Shown: positions 25,835 to 34,499 of the stretch, piece after piece
Layout of the letters: each line of letters starts with the position of its first letter
Numbering within the stretch: the first letter of the stretch is position 1
Assembly (NCBI RefSeq): GCF_051414115.1
Contig: NZ_JBLKNZ010000001.1
Span: forward strand, 744,001-808,000
DNA: 64,000 nt
Direction of reading: 5' to 3'
Source: Halovenus marina
GTDB lineage: Archaea > Halobacteriota > Halobacteria > Halobacteriales > Haloarculaceae
Position numbers and translations under genes: made by a program
Notes under the pieces: generated by a model
The model's database searches: none
Told to the model about the DNA's origin: nothing
The model's input: only the letters and a program-made list of their open reading frames with translations

Positions 25835-26707
25835 TCACAGCGACAGCAGCGCCACGCCGACGACGGCCAGCACCGCAGCGAGCAGGCGCAGTCGGAAGTG
25901 GCGCTCACCGAGCAGGATTCCCCCGAGCACGACTGCGACGATGGCCTGCGTGTTGATGATCGGTGAGGCGATGCTCGCGGGAAGTGCCCCGAACGAGACC
26001 GTCGTCAGGTGTTCGCCGAACGCAACGAGGGCACCGACCGCGACGAACTTCGGAATCTCCTGACGCGAGAGCGACGGCCGCCGGGCCACTGCCATCGGGA
26101 GCAACATGACCGTCATCGTCCCGAAGAACAGCGGAACCCAGAGCCGCTCTGCGATGGCTAGATCCTGTAGCGCGACGCGTCTTCCGACATCCCCGACGGC
26201 AAAGCAGACGGCACTCAACAGCGCGAGTTGCGCCGGGCGCGAGTTGGCGGCTTTCGCAATCGGGCGAAACAGTCCTGCCGAGTCGTAGTTGGCGACGTAC
26301 ACCGCGAACGTCGCAACCACGACGCCAAGCACCTGAAGCGGCGTCAACACCTGCCCGAGCAAGAGAATCTCGATGGGGAGCACGAACACGGGCACGATCT
26401 TGTTGATCGGCGTGACGTAGGACACCTCACCCGCCGCGAGCGCTTTGAGAAAGAGCAACAGCGCCGCCACTGTGGTGAACGCAGTCCAGACGAGAATGCC
26501 CAGCTCCGGCAGGCCAAACGCTGCGGCCGATTCGGTCACTCGGTCGGCTTCGACCGCGACGGCTGGGAGATACCAGAGCACCGCGAACATGTAGAAGACG
26601 ACGAGCAACCACGCGTGTGGATACCGGGCGAACGACCGCTTCAGGAGGTAGATATACCCACCCCACACGAACGCCGCGAGAACCGCGACGCCGATAGCCG
26701 GTTCCAT
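25835..26707 (-). CDS. EamA/DMT-family transporter
   Basis: 290 aa, ten hydrophobic helices as two EamA repeats; the second contains AFGEHLTTVSFGALPASIASPIINTQ, typical of the family's helix 8-9 region. Drug/metabolite transporter superfamily, often exporters of amino acids or other metabolites; substrate unknown. It is divergent from hemB with only about 110 nt between the start codons. Confidence 0.88.
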   Translation of the reverse strand: MEPAIGVAVLAAFVWGGYIYLLKRSFARYPHAWLLVVFYMFAVLWYLPAVAVEADRVTESAAAFGLPELGILVWTAFTTVAALLLFLKALAAGEVSYVTPINKIVPVFVLPIEILLLGQVLTPLQVLGVVVATFAVYVANYDSAGLFRPIAKAANSRPAQLALLSAVCFAVGDVGRRVALQDLAIAERLWVPLFFGTMTVMLLPMAVARRPSLSRQEIPKFVAVGALVAFGEHLTTVSFGALPASIASPIINTQAIVAVVLGGILLGERHFRLRLLAAVLAVVGVALLSL

Positions 26708-26819
26708 CTAGCAGACTCGACGGCACTCGCCCTCAAGAGGGGTTCGATCGGTGTCTCGTTCCGTGTCGACCGGGGAGCAAAACCGCATCCATAATGGCTC
26801 TCGGACTCGAATCGGATGC

Positions 26820-27800
26820 ATGGACATGAACCGACGGCCGCGACGACTGCGAACCGACGGGGTCCGGTCGCTCGTGCGCGAGACGGACCTGACGGCGTCG
26901 GATCTCATCGCTCCCGTGTTCGTCGACGCGACTGCCGAGCGTCGCCAGCCGATCGAGTCGATGCCGGGACACGAGCGAGTTCCCGTCTCGGACGCTGTCG
27001 AGCGCGTCGAGGAGATCCGTGAGACCGGCGTCGAGGCGGTCATCCTCTTTGGGATCCCCGACTCGAAGGACGACCGCGGGACGCGAGCGTGGGCCGAGGA
27101 CGGAGTCGTACAGCGGGCGACCAGGAAGATCACGGCCGAAACCGACGCCTACGTCATCACCGACGTCTGTCTCTGTGAGTACACTGAACACGGTCACTGC
27201 GGGGTGCTCGAAGACGAGGCGCGGTCGAATCCCCGAGTCACCGTCGACAACGACGAGACGCTGGATAGACTGGCGGACATCGCCGTCTCACACGCCCGCG
27301 CGGGTGCGGACATGGTTGCGCCCTCGGGGATGATGGACGGGATGGTCGCGGCGATCCGAACCGGCCTCGACGGGGAGGGCTTCGAGCACGTGTCGATTAT
27401 GAGCTACGCGGCCAAGTACGAGTCCGCGTTCTACGGCCCCTTCAGAGACGCCGCAGACGGTGCGCCCGCCTTCAGCGACCGGAGACACTACCAGATGGAC
27501 CCGGCGAACGTTCGGGAAGCGAGCCGCGAGGTCGAACTCGACGTGCGGCAGGGCGCGGACGTGCTGATGGTCAAGCCCGCGCTCCCCTATCTGGATATCG
27601 TCTCGCAGGTGCGCCGGGAGTTCGACCACCCTGTCGCCGCCTACAACGTCTCCGGCGAGTACGCGATGGTCCACGCCGCCGCCGAGAAGGGCTGGCTGGA
27701 GCTCGAAGCCACGGCCTACGAGTCGCTGCTCTCGATCAAACGCGCTGGCGCTGATCTGATACTCACGTACTTCGCAGAGGACATCGCCAACCGGCTATAG
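26820..27800 (+). CDS. hemB: Delta-aminolevulinic acid dehydratase (porphobilinogen synthase)
   Basis: 326 aa. Condenses two 5-aminolevulinate molecules to porphobilinogen in heme/cobalamin synthesis. The zinc-binding Cys cluster is DVCLCEYTEHGHCG; the two Schiff-base lysine regions are YAAKYESAFYGPFRDA and VKPALPYLDI; the GMMDGMVAAIR motif is present. The start could be 26820 or the ATG at 26826 (MNRRPRRLRTDG); upstream in-frame residues from 26751 are not family-like. hemL, the enzyme just before it in the pathway, lies 2 kb downstream beyond the ammonium transporter. Confidence 0.96.
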   Translation: MDMNRRPRRLRTDGVRSLVRETDLTASDLIAPVFVDATAERRQPIESMPGHERVPVSDAVERVEEIRETGVEAVILFGIPDSKDDRGTRAWAEDGVVQRATRKITAETDAYVITDVCLCEYTEHGHCGVLEDEARSNPRVTVDNDETLDRLADIAVSHARAGADMVAPSGMMDGMVAAIRTGLDGEGFEHVSIMSYAAKYESAFYGPFRDAADGAPAFSDRRHYQMDPANVREASREVELDVRQGADVLMVKPALPYLDIVSQVRREFDHPVAAYNVSGEYAMVHAAAEKGWLELEATAYESLLSIKRAGADLILTYFAEDIANRL

Positions 27801-28107
27801 TCCGCTGACCGTCTCTTCATGGCCGTTTTCTCGTCCGCCAGCGACCGCTCTGACGACTACGGGCCCGGGAGCGATCCAGCCACGTTCCCGGGAGCGGCCC
27901 GACCCCTCCTCGAAAGCCGCCACCGATCCCGGTTTACGATCTACAGAAATTCGATGTCTGAACGTCCACATTCTGGACAGAATACAACCTTATATCCGTT
28001 ATACTCTTCCTTATATTGTTCATTCGTTCAGATTTTTCGCGGAATAGAACACACATTTAACCAAACCCTTATACATGTGAGTGTCACACCCATTCGACGT
28101 GGAACGC
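27801..28107. other. AT-rich upstream region of the ammonium transporter gene
   Basis: No gene. The second half is unusually AT-rich for this genome and holds two TATA-like boxes (CTTATATCC at about 27988 and CTTATACA at 28069) and an inverted repeat GTCCA-CATTC-TGGAC at 27964-27978 just before the first box. This looks like a double, regulated promoter, as expected for a nitrogen-controlled gene. Confidence 0.5.
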
Positions 28108-28188
28108 ATGACGATAACGCACAAATCGCGCGGTTTGGTGAACGAACAGGCAGTAAAACAGACGTTTGGAACTGGAGGTGACCAGTAG
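28108..28188 (+). CDS. Candidate 26-residue leader peptide upstream of amt
   Basis: ATG at 28108 to TAG at 28186-28188; the amt ATG follows at the very next base. Peptide MTITHKSRGLVNEQAVKQTF plus GTGGDQ. The amt ribosome binding site (GGAGGTG, 28174-28180) lies inside this frame. The TATA at 28069 predicts a transcript start about 10 nt before this ATG. The exact abutment suggests translational coupling, but nothing proves the peptide is made. Confidence 0.35.
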   Translation: MTITHKSRGLVNEQAVKQTFGTGGDQ

Positions 28189-29850
28189 ATGGACCCAATT
28201 GTACTTCAGAGCGTCGGCGAGGTCGCGGACGCGGTCACTAACACGTGGATACTGACCGTTACGTTCCTGATTTTCTTCATGCACGCAGGCTTTGCGATGC
28301 TTGAGGCGGGGCAGGTTCGCTCGAAGAACGTCGCCAACCAGCTGACCAAGAACCTCCTGACGTGGAGTGTCGGCGTCGTGCTGTTTTTCCTGGTCGGAGC
28401 AGGCCTTTCATATGTCGCTGCCGGCGGAAGTTTCGCTGACGGCGCTCCGTTCATGAATACTGGTGGTGAGTTCTCCCAGTACATCGGCTGGCTCTACGGA
28501 GCAGTGTTTGCGATGACGGCCGCGACGATCGTCTCTGGAGCGGTGGCTGGCCGTGCGCGTCTCCGTGCATACGTCGGCTACACGTTCCTGCTGGCGGCGG
28601 TCATCTACCCAGTCGTCATCGCGATGACCTGGACTGGTGCATCTGTCTCGGGCAGTGGTCTGGTCAAGGACCTGACCGGAACTGCATTCAAAGATTTCGC
28701 AGGCGGAACCATCGTCCACGCGATGGGCGGTATCGCCGGGTTGACCGCCGCCTGGGTACTCGGGCCACGGATGGACAAGTACGACAGTGACGGGAGCGTC
28801 AACGTCATTCCAGGTCACTCGATGACCTTCGCAGTCCTCGGAACGCTGATGCTTGCTTTTGGCTGGTACGGGTTCAACGTGGGTACTGTCGCTGCGCCAG
28901 TCGGTGGCGGTGGTGCTCTCGGCCAGACCGCAATGACGACGACGCTCGCGATGGCAATGGGCGCAGTCGGCGCAGGCGCAGTCTCGCTGCTGAAAAACAG
29001 CAAGGTCGATACGTTGTATGTCGCGAACGGCCTGCTGGCCGGACTGGTCGGCATCACCGCGATCCCAGACACGACGACGTGGTGGGGCGCACTTGCAGTC
29101 GGACTTCTTGCGGGCGCACAGCTTCCGATCGTCTTCGAGTTCGTCGAGAAGCGACTCAAGATCGACGACGTGTGTGCGGTCTTCCCGGTTCACGGTAGCG
29201 CAGGCGTGCTGGGAACGCTCGCGTTCCCCTTCGTCGCGGCTGACCTCGGGCCGTCGGTGGCCGATGCGTTCATCGCACAGGTCGTCGGCGTCGCCTTCAT
29301 CGCCGCATGGACTATCACGGCGACGGCACTCATCTGGGGTGTCTTTAAAGCAGTCGGACAGGCACGCGTCGACTCCGACCACGAGCGCGACGGACTGGAC
29401 ATCTCCGAACACGGCGTCGAGACCTACCCCGAGTTCGGCGACCCGAACGTCGCCACCGACGGCGGCGTCGAGACCCACGACCTGCGCGCTGACGGCGGCA
29501 CGGGCAGCGGCATCGAGATGGTGACGGCCATCATCCGACCGGACCGACTCAGCGAAGTCAAGCAGGCACTCGCCGAGGCCGAAGCGCCGTCGCTGACGGT
29601 CACGAACGTCTCCGGTCGCGGCTCACAGCCGTCGAAGACCGGCCAGTGGCGCGGCGAGGAGTACGTCGTCGACCTCCACCAGAAGGTCAAAATCGAGTGT
29701 GTCGTCGCCGACACGCCGACCGAGGACGTGGTCGACGCGATCCGCGATGCGGCAAACACCGGCGAACCCGGTGACGGCAAGATATTCGTCATGCCGATCG
29801 AGGACGCAGTCCAGATCCGCACCGGCGAACGCGGCATGGGCGCGGTCTGA
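28189..29850 (+). CDS. amt: Ammonium transporter fused to a C-terminal PII (GlnB/GlnK) domain
   Basis: 553 aa. Residues 1-400 are an Amt/Rh channel with eleven membrane helices; FFMHAGFAMLEAG, the twin-His helix region IVHAMGG and VHGSAGVLGTL are family motifs. An acidic linker (about 400-438) leads to a complete PII domain, residues 440-553: EMVTAIIRPDRLSEVKQAL, a T-loop region around QWRGEEYVVDL and the C-terminal signature TGEPGDGKIFVMPIEDAVQIRTGERG, split here as TGEPGDGKIFVMP and QIRTGERG. PII proteins gate Amt channels by inserting the T-loop, so the transporter carries its own regulator. In most haloarchaea I know, amt and glnK are separate genes. Confidence 0.95.
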   Translation: MDPIVLQSVGEVADAVTNTWILTVTFLIFFMHAGFAMLEAGQVRSKNVANQLTKNLLTWSVGVVLFFLVGAGLSYVAAGGSFADGAPFMNTGGEFSQYIGWLYGAVFAMTAATIVSGAVAGRARLRAYVGYTFLLAAVIYPVVIAMTWTGASVSGSGLVKDLTGTAFKDFAGGTIVHAMGGIAGLTAAWVLGPRMDKYDSDGSVNVIPGHSMTFAVLGTLMLAFGWYGFNVGTVAAPVGGGGALGQTAMTTTLAMAMGAVGAGAVSLLKNSKVDTLYVANGLLAGLVGITAIPDTTTWWGALAVGLLAGAQLPIVFEFVEKRLKIDDVCAVFPVHGSAGVLGTLAFPFVAADLGPSVADAFIAQVVGVAFIAAWTITATALIWGVFKAVGQARVDSDHERDGLDISEHGVETYPEFGDPNVATDGGVETHDLRADGGTGSGIEMVTAIIRPDRLSEVKQALAEAEAPSLTVTNVSGRGSQPSKTGQWRGEEYVVDLHQKVKIECVVADTPTEDVVDAIRDAANTGEPGDGKIFVMPIEDAVQIRTGERGMGAV

Positions 29851-29968
29851 CGACGACACGAGCGCTCGGTTCCGACACAATCCGCTCGTTTCGATTCTGA
29901 CATAGCACTCCTTTTTCGCGCGAACATAACGCGTTAGCTTCTTTCCCCGTGCGGTCGAAGACCCAAGC

Positions 29969-31303
29969 ATGAACCACGACCAGTCGCGGTCGCTGTACGA
30001 CCGGGCGCTCTCGGTGTTGCCCGGTGGCGTCAACTCCTCGGTTCGTGCGGTCAGACCGTACCCCTTCTTCGTCGAGCGCGGTGACGGCGGGCACGTCATC
30101 GACGCGGACGGGAACCGCTATCTGGATTTCGTCATGGGATATGGCCCGCTCCTGTTCGGTCACGACCTGCCGGAGTCGGTTGAGGCCGCGGTCCAGCAAC
30201 GTGCGAGCGAGGGACCGATGTACGGCGCGCCGACCGAAGTCGAGGTCGAACTCGCCGAGTTTCTCGCCCGACACGTCCCGAGCGTCGAGATGGTACGCTT
30301 TGTCAACAGCGGCACCGAGGCCACCGTCTCCGCGGTTCGACTTGCCCGGGGCTACACTGGCCGTGACAAGATCGTCATCATGGAGGGGAGCTACCACGGC
30401 GCACAGGAGTCGACCCTCGTGGAGGGGTCCGGAACCGACACCGCCCCGTCGAGCCCCGGCATCCCGGCGTCGTTTGCCGACCACACGATCACCGTCCCGT
30501 TCAACGACGAAGCGGCGGTGCAGGAGGTGTTCGAGGCCCACGGCGAGGACATCGCCGCAGTGCTCACCGAGCCAATCCTGGGCAATCACGGTATCGTCCA
30601 CCCCGTCGAGGGGTATCTGGAGACGCTCCGGGAAGTGACCGACGAGTACGGGTCGCTGCTCGTCTTCGACGAGGTCATCACGGGCTTTCGGGTCGGCGGT
30701 CTCCAGTGCGCCCAGGGAAAGTTCGGCGTCACGCCCGACGTGACGACGTTCGGAAAGATCGTCGGCGGCGGCTTCCCGGTGGGCGCTATCGGCGGCCGGA
30801 CGGAGATCATCGAGGAGTTCACGCCGTCGGGCGACGTGTTCCAGTCGGGGACGTTCTCCGGGCATCCGGTGACGATGGCCGCCGGGCTCGAGACGCTTCG
30901 CTACGCGGCCAAGGAGGACGTGTACGACCACGTGAACGGGCTGGCCGAACAGCTCCGAGCGGGGCTGACTGATATCGTCGAAGACCAGGCCCCCGAGTAC
31001 ACCGTCGTCGGCACAGATAGCATGTTCAAGGTCATATTCACCCGCGGCCGACCCGGCGAGGGTGAGCGATGCGAGGCGGGCTGTCGCCAGAACGAGGGCT
31101 GTTCGCACTTCGACCAGTGTCCGAAAACTGGTGCGGACGTCGACGACGCCGACACCGAGCGCTGGGAACGACTGTTCTGGCCTGCGATGAAAGACGAAGG
31201 CATCTTCCTGACACCCAACCAGTTCGAGTCGCAGTTCGTCTGCTATGCACACACCGAGTCGGACATCGAGGAGACGCTCGAAGCGTACAAGACGGCGCTA
31301 TGA
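29969..31303 (+). CDS. hemL: Glutamate-1-semialdehyde 2,1-aminomutase
   Basis: 444 aa, PLP-dependent class III aminotransferase fold; converts glutamate-1-semialdehyde to 5-aminolevulinate for tetrapyrroles. VLPGGVNSSVRAVRPYPFF is the N-terminal family signature; LVFDEVITGFRV holds the PLP-binding Asp and TTFGKIVGGGFPVGA the Schiff-base Lys. A Cys-rich insertion near residues 365-385 (GERCEAGCRQNEGCSHFDQC) is typical of the haloarchaeal form. The last bases overlap the next start (ATGA). Confidence 0.96.
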   Translation: MNHDQSRSLYDRALSVLPGGVNSSVRAVRPYPFFVERGDGGHVIDADGNRYLDFVMGYGPLLFGHDLPESVEAAVQQRASEGPMYGAPTEVEVELAEFLARHVPSVEMVRFVNSGTEATVSAVRLARGYTGRDKIVIMEGSYHGAQESTLVEGSGTDTAPSSPGIPASFADHTITVPFNDEAAVQEVFEAHGEDIAAVLTEPILGNHGIVHPVEGYLETLREVTDEYGSLLVFDEVITGFRVGGLQCAQGKFGVTPDVTTFGKIVGGGFPVGAIGGRTEIIEEFTPSGDVFQSGTFSGHPVTMAAGLETLRYAAKEDVYDHVNGLAEQLRAGLTDIVEDQAPEYTVVGTDSMFKVIFTRGRPGEGERCEAGCRQNEGCSHFDQCPKTGADVDDADTERWERLFWPAMKDEGIFLTPNQFESQFVCYAHTESDIEETLEAYKTAL

Positions 31304-32169
31304 CGGCAGAGACCGAGAACGGTCGAGAAACCGATGGCGACGATGACTTCGAGGGCGACGACGCCACGGACGAACGACGGCTGATCGGAACGCAGCGCGA
31401 GGAGACGGACGCGTATCTCGCCACGGATCTCGGCGTCGTTCGCGTGTCGATCACCGCAGACCGCGTCGGCCAGTTCTCGCTCGTCCACCGGTGTTCGCCC
31501 CGGTCGGTCGCCGCAGACGAGGAGACGTTGCTCGTCGGCACTGACGAGGACGTGCTAATCGTCGAAGACGACGCCGTGGAGTCGATGGGCTTTGGCCCCG
31601 CGGTTGCGGTCGGGCTTGCGGAGGGAACGTTGCTCGCGGCAGGTTCGGACGGCCGGGTCGCCCGGTTCGACGACGGCTGGGAGACGGTCGGCACGGTGAC
31701 CGACCCCCGGCGGTTCGAGGGGTCGCTGCTCGCGGCCGGTGATGGTGTCTACCGAGTCGGTGAGACGCTGGAACCGCTGGGGCTGACAGACGTGATGGAC
31801 GTGACGACGGCCGCGACGGGACCGGTCGCCGCGACTGCCGATGGCATCTACCACCACACTGACGGCGAGTGGAATCGAACCTTCAGGGGCGCTGCGACTG
31901 CCGTCGCCAGCTCCGGGACGCGGCTGGCGGCGCTCGATGACGAGGGAATACTGGCCTACAACGACGAGTGGCGGCGGATGAATCCGCCGACAGACGAGGT
32001 ATCCGCGACGGGTACGGTCGCACTGGCGTACGGAGAGAGCCTCTATGCTGTCACGGAGGACGGAACCGTACTCGTCTACACCGACCCCGAACTGGTCGTC
32101 GACGGACGCGGTGGTTGGCGGTCACACGCGCTCGGCGTCGCCGGTGTGACCGAAATCGCAATCCGATAG
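31300..32169 (+). CDS. HVO_0234-type beta-propeller protein
   Basis: 289 aa, soluble. An acidic N-terminus of about 25 residues is followed by repeated short blades with G-x-x-x-(R/Y)-(V/R)-x-D/G patterns (SDGRVARFDDGWETVG, GDGVYRVGETLEPLG, ADGIYHHTDGEW, DEGILAYNDEWRRM, EDGTVLVYTD), consistent with a beta propeller. It overlaps the hemL stop by ATGA, so it is co-translated with hemL. From memory haloarchaea carry this propeller family (HVO_0234) near hemL. Function unknown. Confidence 0.8.
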   Translation: MTAETENGRETDGDDDFEGDDATDERRLIGTQREETDAYLATDLGVVRVSITADRVGQFSLVHRCSPRSVAADEETLLVGTDEDVLIVEDDAVESMGFGPAVAVGLAEGTLLAAGSDGRVARFDDGWETVGTVTDPRRFEGSLLAAGDGVYRVGETLEPLGLTDVMDVTTAATGPVAATADGIYHHTDGEWNRTFRGAATAVASSGTRLAALDDEGILAYNDEWRRMNPPTDEVSATGTVALAYGESLYAVTEDGTVLVYTDPELVVDGRGGWRSHALGVAGVTEIAIR

Positions 32170-32220
32170 TCGGTCTGGGCTGACCTACTCGAATTGGTCA
32201 TTTTGCGCTCCTGTTACGCT

Positions 32221-33420
32221 CTATTCTACTGACTCGCTTCGCTCGCCGTACCACTCGGCGACGGTCGGCCAGAGTCGCTCGTGTGCGCTGGAGGAAACCG
32301 AGACGCCCACGTGTCCGGCGGGAAACTCGATGAGGCGCGTGTCCTCGCTCGCCACCGCGTCGTTGAGCGGCGTCGAGGCTTCCGGCGGAACGAGATGATC
32401 GTACTCGCCGACGACTTGCAGGAGCGGCACCTCGATGGTCGACGGGTCGACGCGCTCGCCGTCGAGGTGGTACTCGCCCGAGAGCAGGCGGTCCTGTCGG
32501 TAAATCTCCTCGATGAACTCCCGGTAGGCTTCGCCGGGCACGTCGACGCTGTCCCAGACCCACCGCTCCATTCGAGCGAAGTTCGCCACGAAATCGGGGT
32601 CGTCGACTCGCTCGGCCAGGTGGACGTACTTGCCGACCAACTGGTCGACCGGTTCCATCATCGCGAACGTGAGCGCGAGCGACTCCCCGGGGACGTTGCC
32701 GAACGTCTCGGCTATCGTCCCCGGGTCGCAGTGGGCCGCCCACCGTTCGAGCAGGCCCCCAGTGTCGTCGATTCGGGACGGCGCGGCCATGAGTCCGAGC
32801 GTCCGCACGCGACGTTGCCGGAGCGCGGTGTACATGACTGCGAGCGTCCCACCCATGCAGTAGCCAAGCAGATGAACGTCTTCGACCGCGGCGTGGTCAC
32901 AGACGGCGTCGACGCAGGCGTCCAGATAGCGCGTGACGTAATCGGCCACGCCGAGTGACTGGTCGAGAACCGACGGCCGCCCCCAGTCGACGAGGTACAC
33001 TTCAAATCCCGCTTCGAGGAGGCGGCGAATCACGCTCCGGTCTGGCTGTAAGTCGAGAATGTAGGGGCGATTGACCAGCGCGTACACGATAAGCACCGGC
33101 GTCCCGTGAGCCGTCTCGTCGGGTTCGTAGTGACGGACCTCGTGGGTCGAGCGCTCGTGGACGACCGAACTCTCGGTCTGGCCCACGTCGGCGGTCAGCA
33201 GATTGCGGAGCGATTCGGGCGGAGCGTTCGCGTTCGAGAGCACGGAGAGGGCAATCGAGAGGGAGTATCGGTGGCCGCTGGACCAGCCAAACGGGCGTTC
33301 CTCCACTGGGATCACCGGACCCGCCCCAGCCCAGAGAGTGGATGTACGAGCCGATTCTGTGACTGGGGCCGCATGTGTCAGTTCTCGCGGGGCGTAGACA
33401 TTAGTCGTGGGGATTCGCAC
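32221..33420 (-). CDS. phaC: PhaC-like polyhydroxyalkanoate synthase (alpha/beta hydrolase)
   Basis: About 399 aa if started at GTG 33420. Alpha/beta hydrolase fold of class III PHA synthases: VGQTESSVVHE and LIVYALVNRPYILDL in the N-terminal part, lipase box GYCMGG with catalytic Cys, and the Asp (GEYDHLVPP) and His (AGHVGV) of the triad. Polymerises hydroxyacyl-CoA into storage polyester. There is no Met between the frame opening and the core. GTG codons at 33420 (overlapping the end of hisH), 33315 and 33306 are the possible starts. No phaE partner is in the window, so activity as an independent PHA synthase is uncertain. Confidence 0.82.
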   Translation of the reverse strand: MRIPTTNVYAPRELTHAAPVTESARTSTLWAGAGPVIPVEERPFGWSSGHRYSLSIALSVLSNANAPPESLRNLLTADVGQTESSVVHERSTHEVRHYEPDETAHGTPVLIVYALVNRPYILDLQPDRSVIRRLLEAGFEVYLVDWGRPSVLDQSLGVADYVTRYLDACVDAVCDHAAVEDVHLLGYCMGGTLAVMYTALRQRRVRTLGLMAAPSRIDDTGGLLERWAAHCDPGTIAETFGNVPGESLALTFAMMEPVDQLVGKYVHLAERVDDPDFVANFARMERWVWDSVDVPGEAYREFIEEIYRQDRLLSGEYHLDGERVDPSTIEVPLLQVVGEYDHLVPPEASTPLNDAVASEDTRLIEFPAGHVGVSVSSSAHERLWPTVAEWYGERSESVE

Positions 33421-34054
33421 ACAGGTCGACGAAGTTTCGCAGAATCCGGAGGCCGGTCTCGCCGGACTTTTCCGGGTGGAACTGCGTGCCGAAGACGTTT
33501 CCTGCCTCGTTTGCGATGACGCTCGCAAAGTCGAGTCCGTAGTCAGTCGTCGCGACGACGGCCGACTCGTCGTCGGGGTCGGCGTAGTAGGAGTGGACGA
33601 AGTAGGCGTACTCCCCGTCGACGCCATCGACGAGCGGGTGCTCGCGCTCGACGGAAAGCTGATTCCAGCCCATCTGTGGCACCTTCACCGTCTCGGGAAA
33701 GCGCACGTTCCGGCCGGGGATAAGGTCGAGCCCCTCCGCGCTCCCCTCGCCAGCGTGTTCGGCCTCCTCGCTGGTCGTGAGCAGCATCTGCATCCCGAGA
33801 CAGATGCCAAAGAGCGGTGTCCCGGCGTCGGCCTGCGCTTTCAGGAGGTCCCGAAAGGGTCCGGCGTTTTCCATCCCCTCGCTGAACGCGCCGACGCCCG
33901 GGAGCACGATTCCGTCGGCCGCCCTGATCGATTCGGGGTCGTCTGTCACGTCGACGGTCGCACCGGCGCGTTCCAGACCGCGGGTCACGCTCCGGAGGTT
34001 CCCGAGTCCGTAATCGACCACGGCGACGCGCGTCCCCTCGCTTGCAGTCATCAT
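33401..34054 (-). CDS. hisH: Imidazole glycerol phosphate synthase glutaminase subunit HisH
   Basis: 217 aa, class I glutamine amidotransferase that feeds ammonia to HisF in histidine biosynthesis. Catalytic Cys in GICLGMQML, His and Glu in FGTQFHPEKSG, opening VAVVDYGLGNLRSV. Two adjacent ATGs (34054 and 34051) can start it; an upstream extension through the repeat element is not coding. Its 3' end overlaps the possible phaC start. HisF is not in the window. Confidence 0.95.
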   Translation of the reverse strand: MMTASEGTRVAVVDYGLGNLRSVTRGLERAGATVDVTDDPESIRAADGIVLPGVGAFSEGMENAGPFRDLLKAQADAGTPLFGICLGMQMLLTTSEEAEHAGEGSAEGLDLIPGRNVRFPETVKVPQMGWNQLSVEREHPLVDGVDGEYAYFVHSYYADPDDESAVVATTDYGLDFASVIANEAGNVFGTQFHPEKSGETGLRILRNFVDLCANPHD

Positions 34055-34143
34055 CGGACGTAGGAGCGGCCCCGATAAGTGCGTTGGCCTTCGTGAAAGT
34101 GTGGCGATTTGGTGTGGGGTATTGACGATGATGGTGTTCGAGA

Positions 34144-34440
34144 CACCAAGAAAGCCCCGAGCGGTTGAACTCGGGCGACTCGCTGTGCGCGCTCCCGTTG
34201 GTCGCGTGCTTGCGTCACCGGGAGAGCAAGCTCTCCCGAGCCCGCGGCGAAGCCGCGGACGCCGGCCTTCGTTCAACCGCTCGCCCCTTTCAGTCCCACC
34301 CTCAAAGACTGGTCGGCCAGCCGGACTGGGTGGGACTGAAAGGGGCAGCCTTCTGAACTCCCGCGGCTCGTTGCGCTCCTCACTTCGTTGCGGTGCTTAC
34401 TTCGCCGAGGTTCGTTCAGAAGGCTGGGGCTTTCTTGGTG
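34144..34440. repeat. 297-bp cloverleaf element with four exactly abutting perfect stems
   Basis: Stem A: terminal inverted repeat of 15 bp, CACCAAGAAAGCCCC (34144-34158) with 34426-34440. Stem B: 12 bp, GAGCGGTTGAAC (34159-34170) with 34271-34282. Stem C: 19 bp, GCCCCTTTCAGTCCCACCC (34283-34301) with 34328-34346. Stem D: 12 bp, AGCCTTCTGAAC (34347-34358) with 34414-34425. All stems are perfect, and no unpaired base is left at the junction. The B loop holds two more hairpins (CGGGAGAG/CTCTCCCG at 34219-34238, CCGCGGC/GCCGCGG at 34242-34258). No protein frame fits. It could be a non-autonomous mobile element, a structured RNA or a recombination target. Confidence 0.85.
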
Positions 34441-34499
34441 GTCAAAACACCGTGAGTGACGTTCAAAACTGTAAAACCAACCACAAACGGAACTCCGCG

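Noticed and set aside
27819..28181. 120-codon frame upstream of amt
   Set aside because: It runs through the AT-rich promoter region, has no family features and changes composition halfway. The short abutting leader frame is more plausible.
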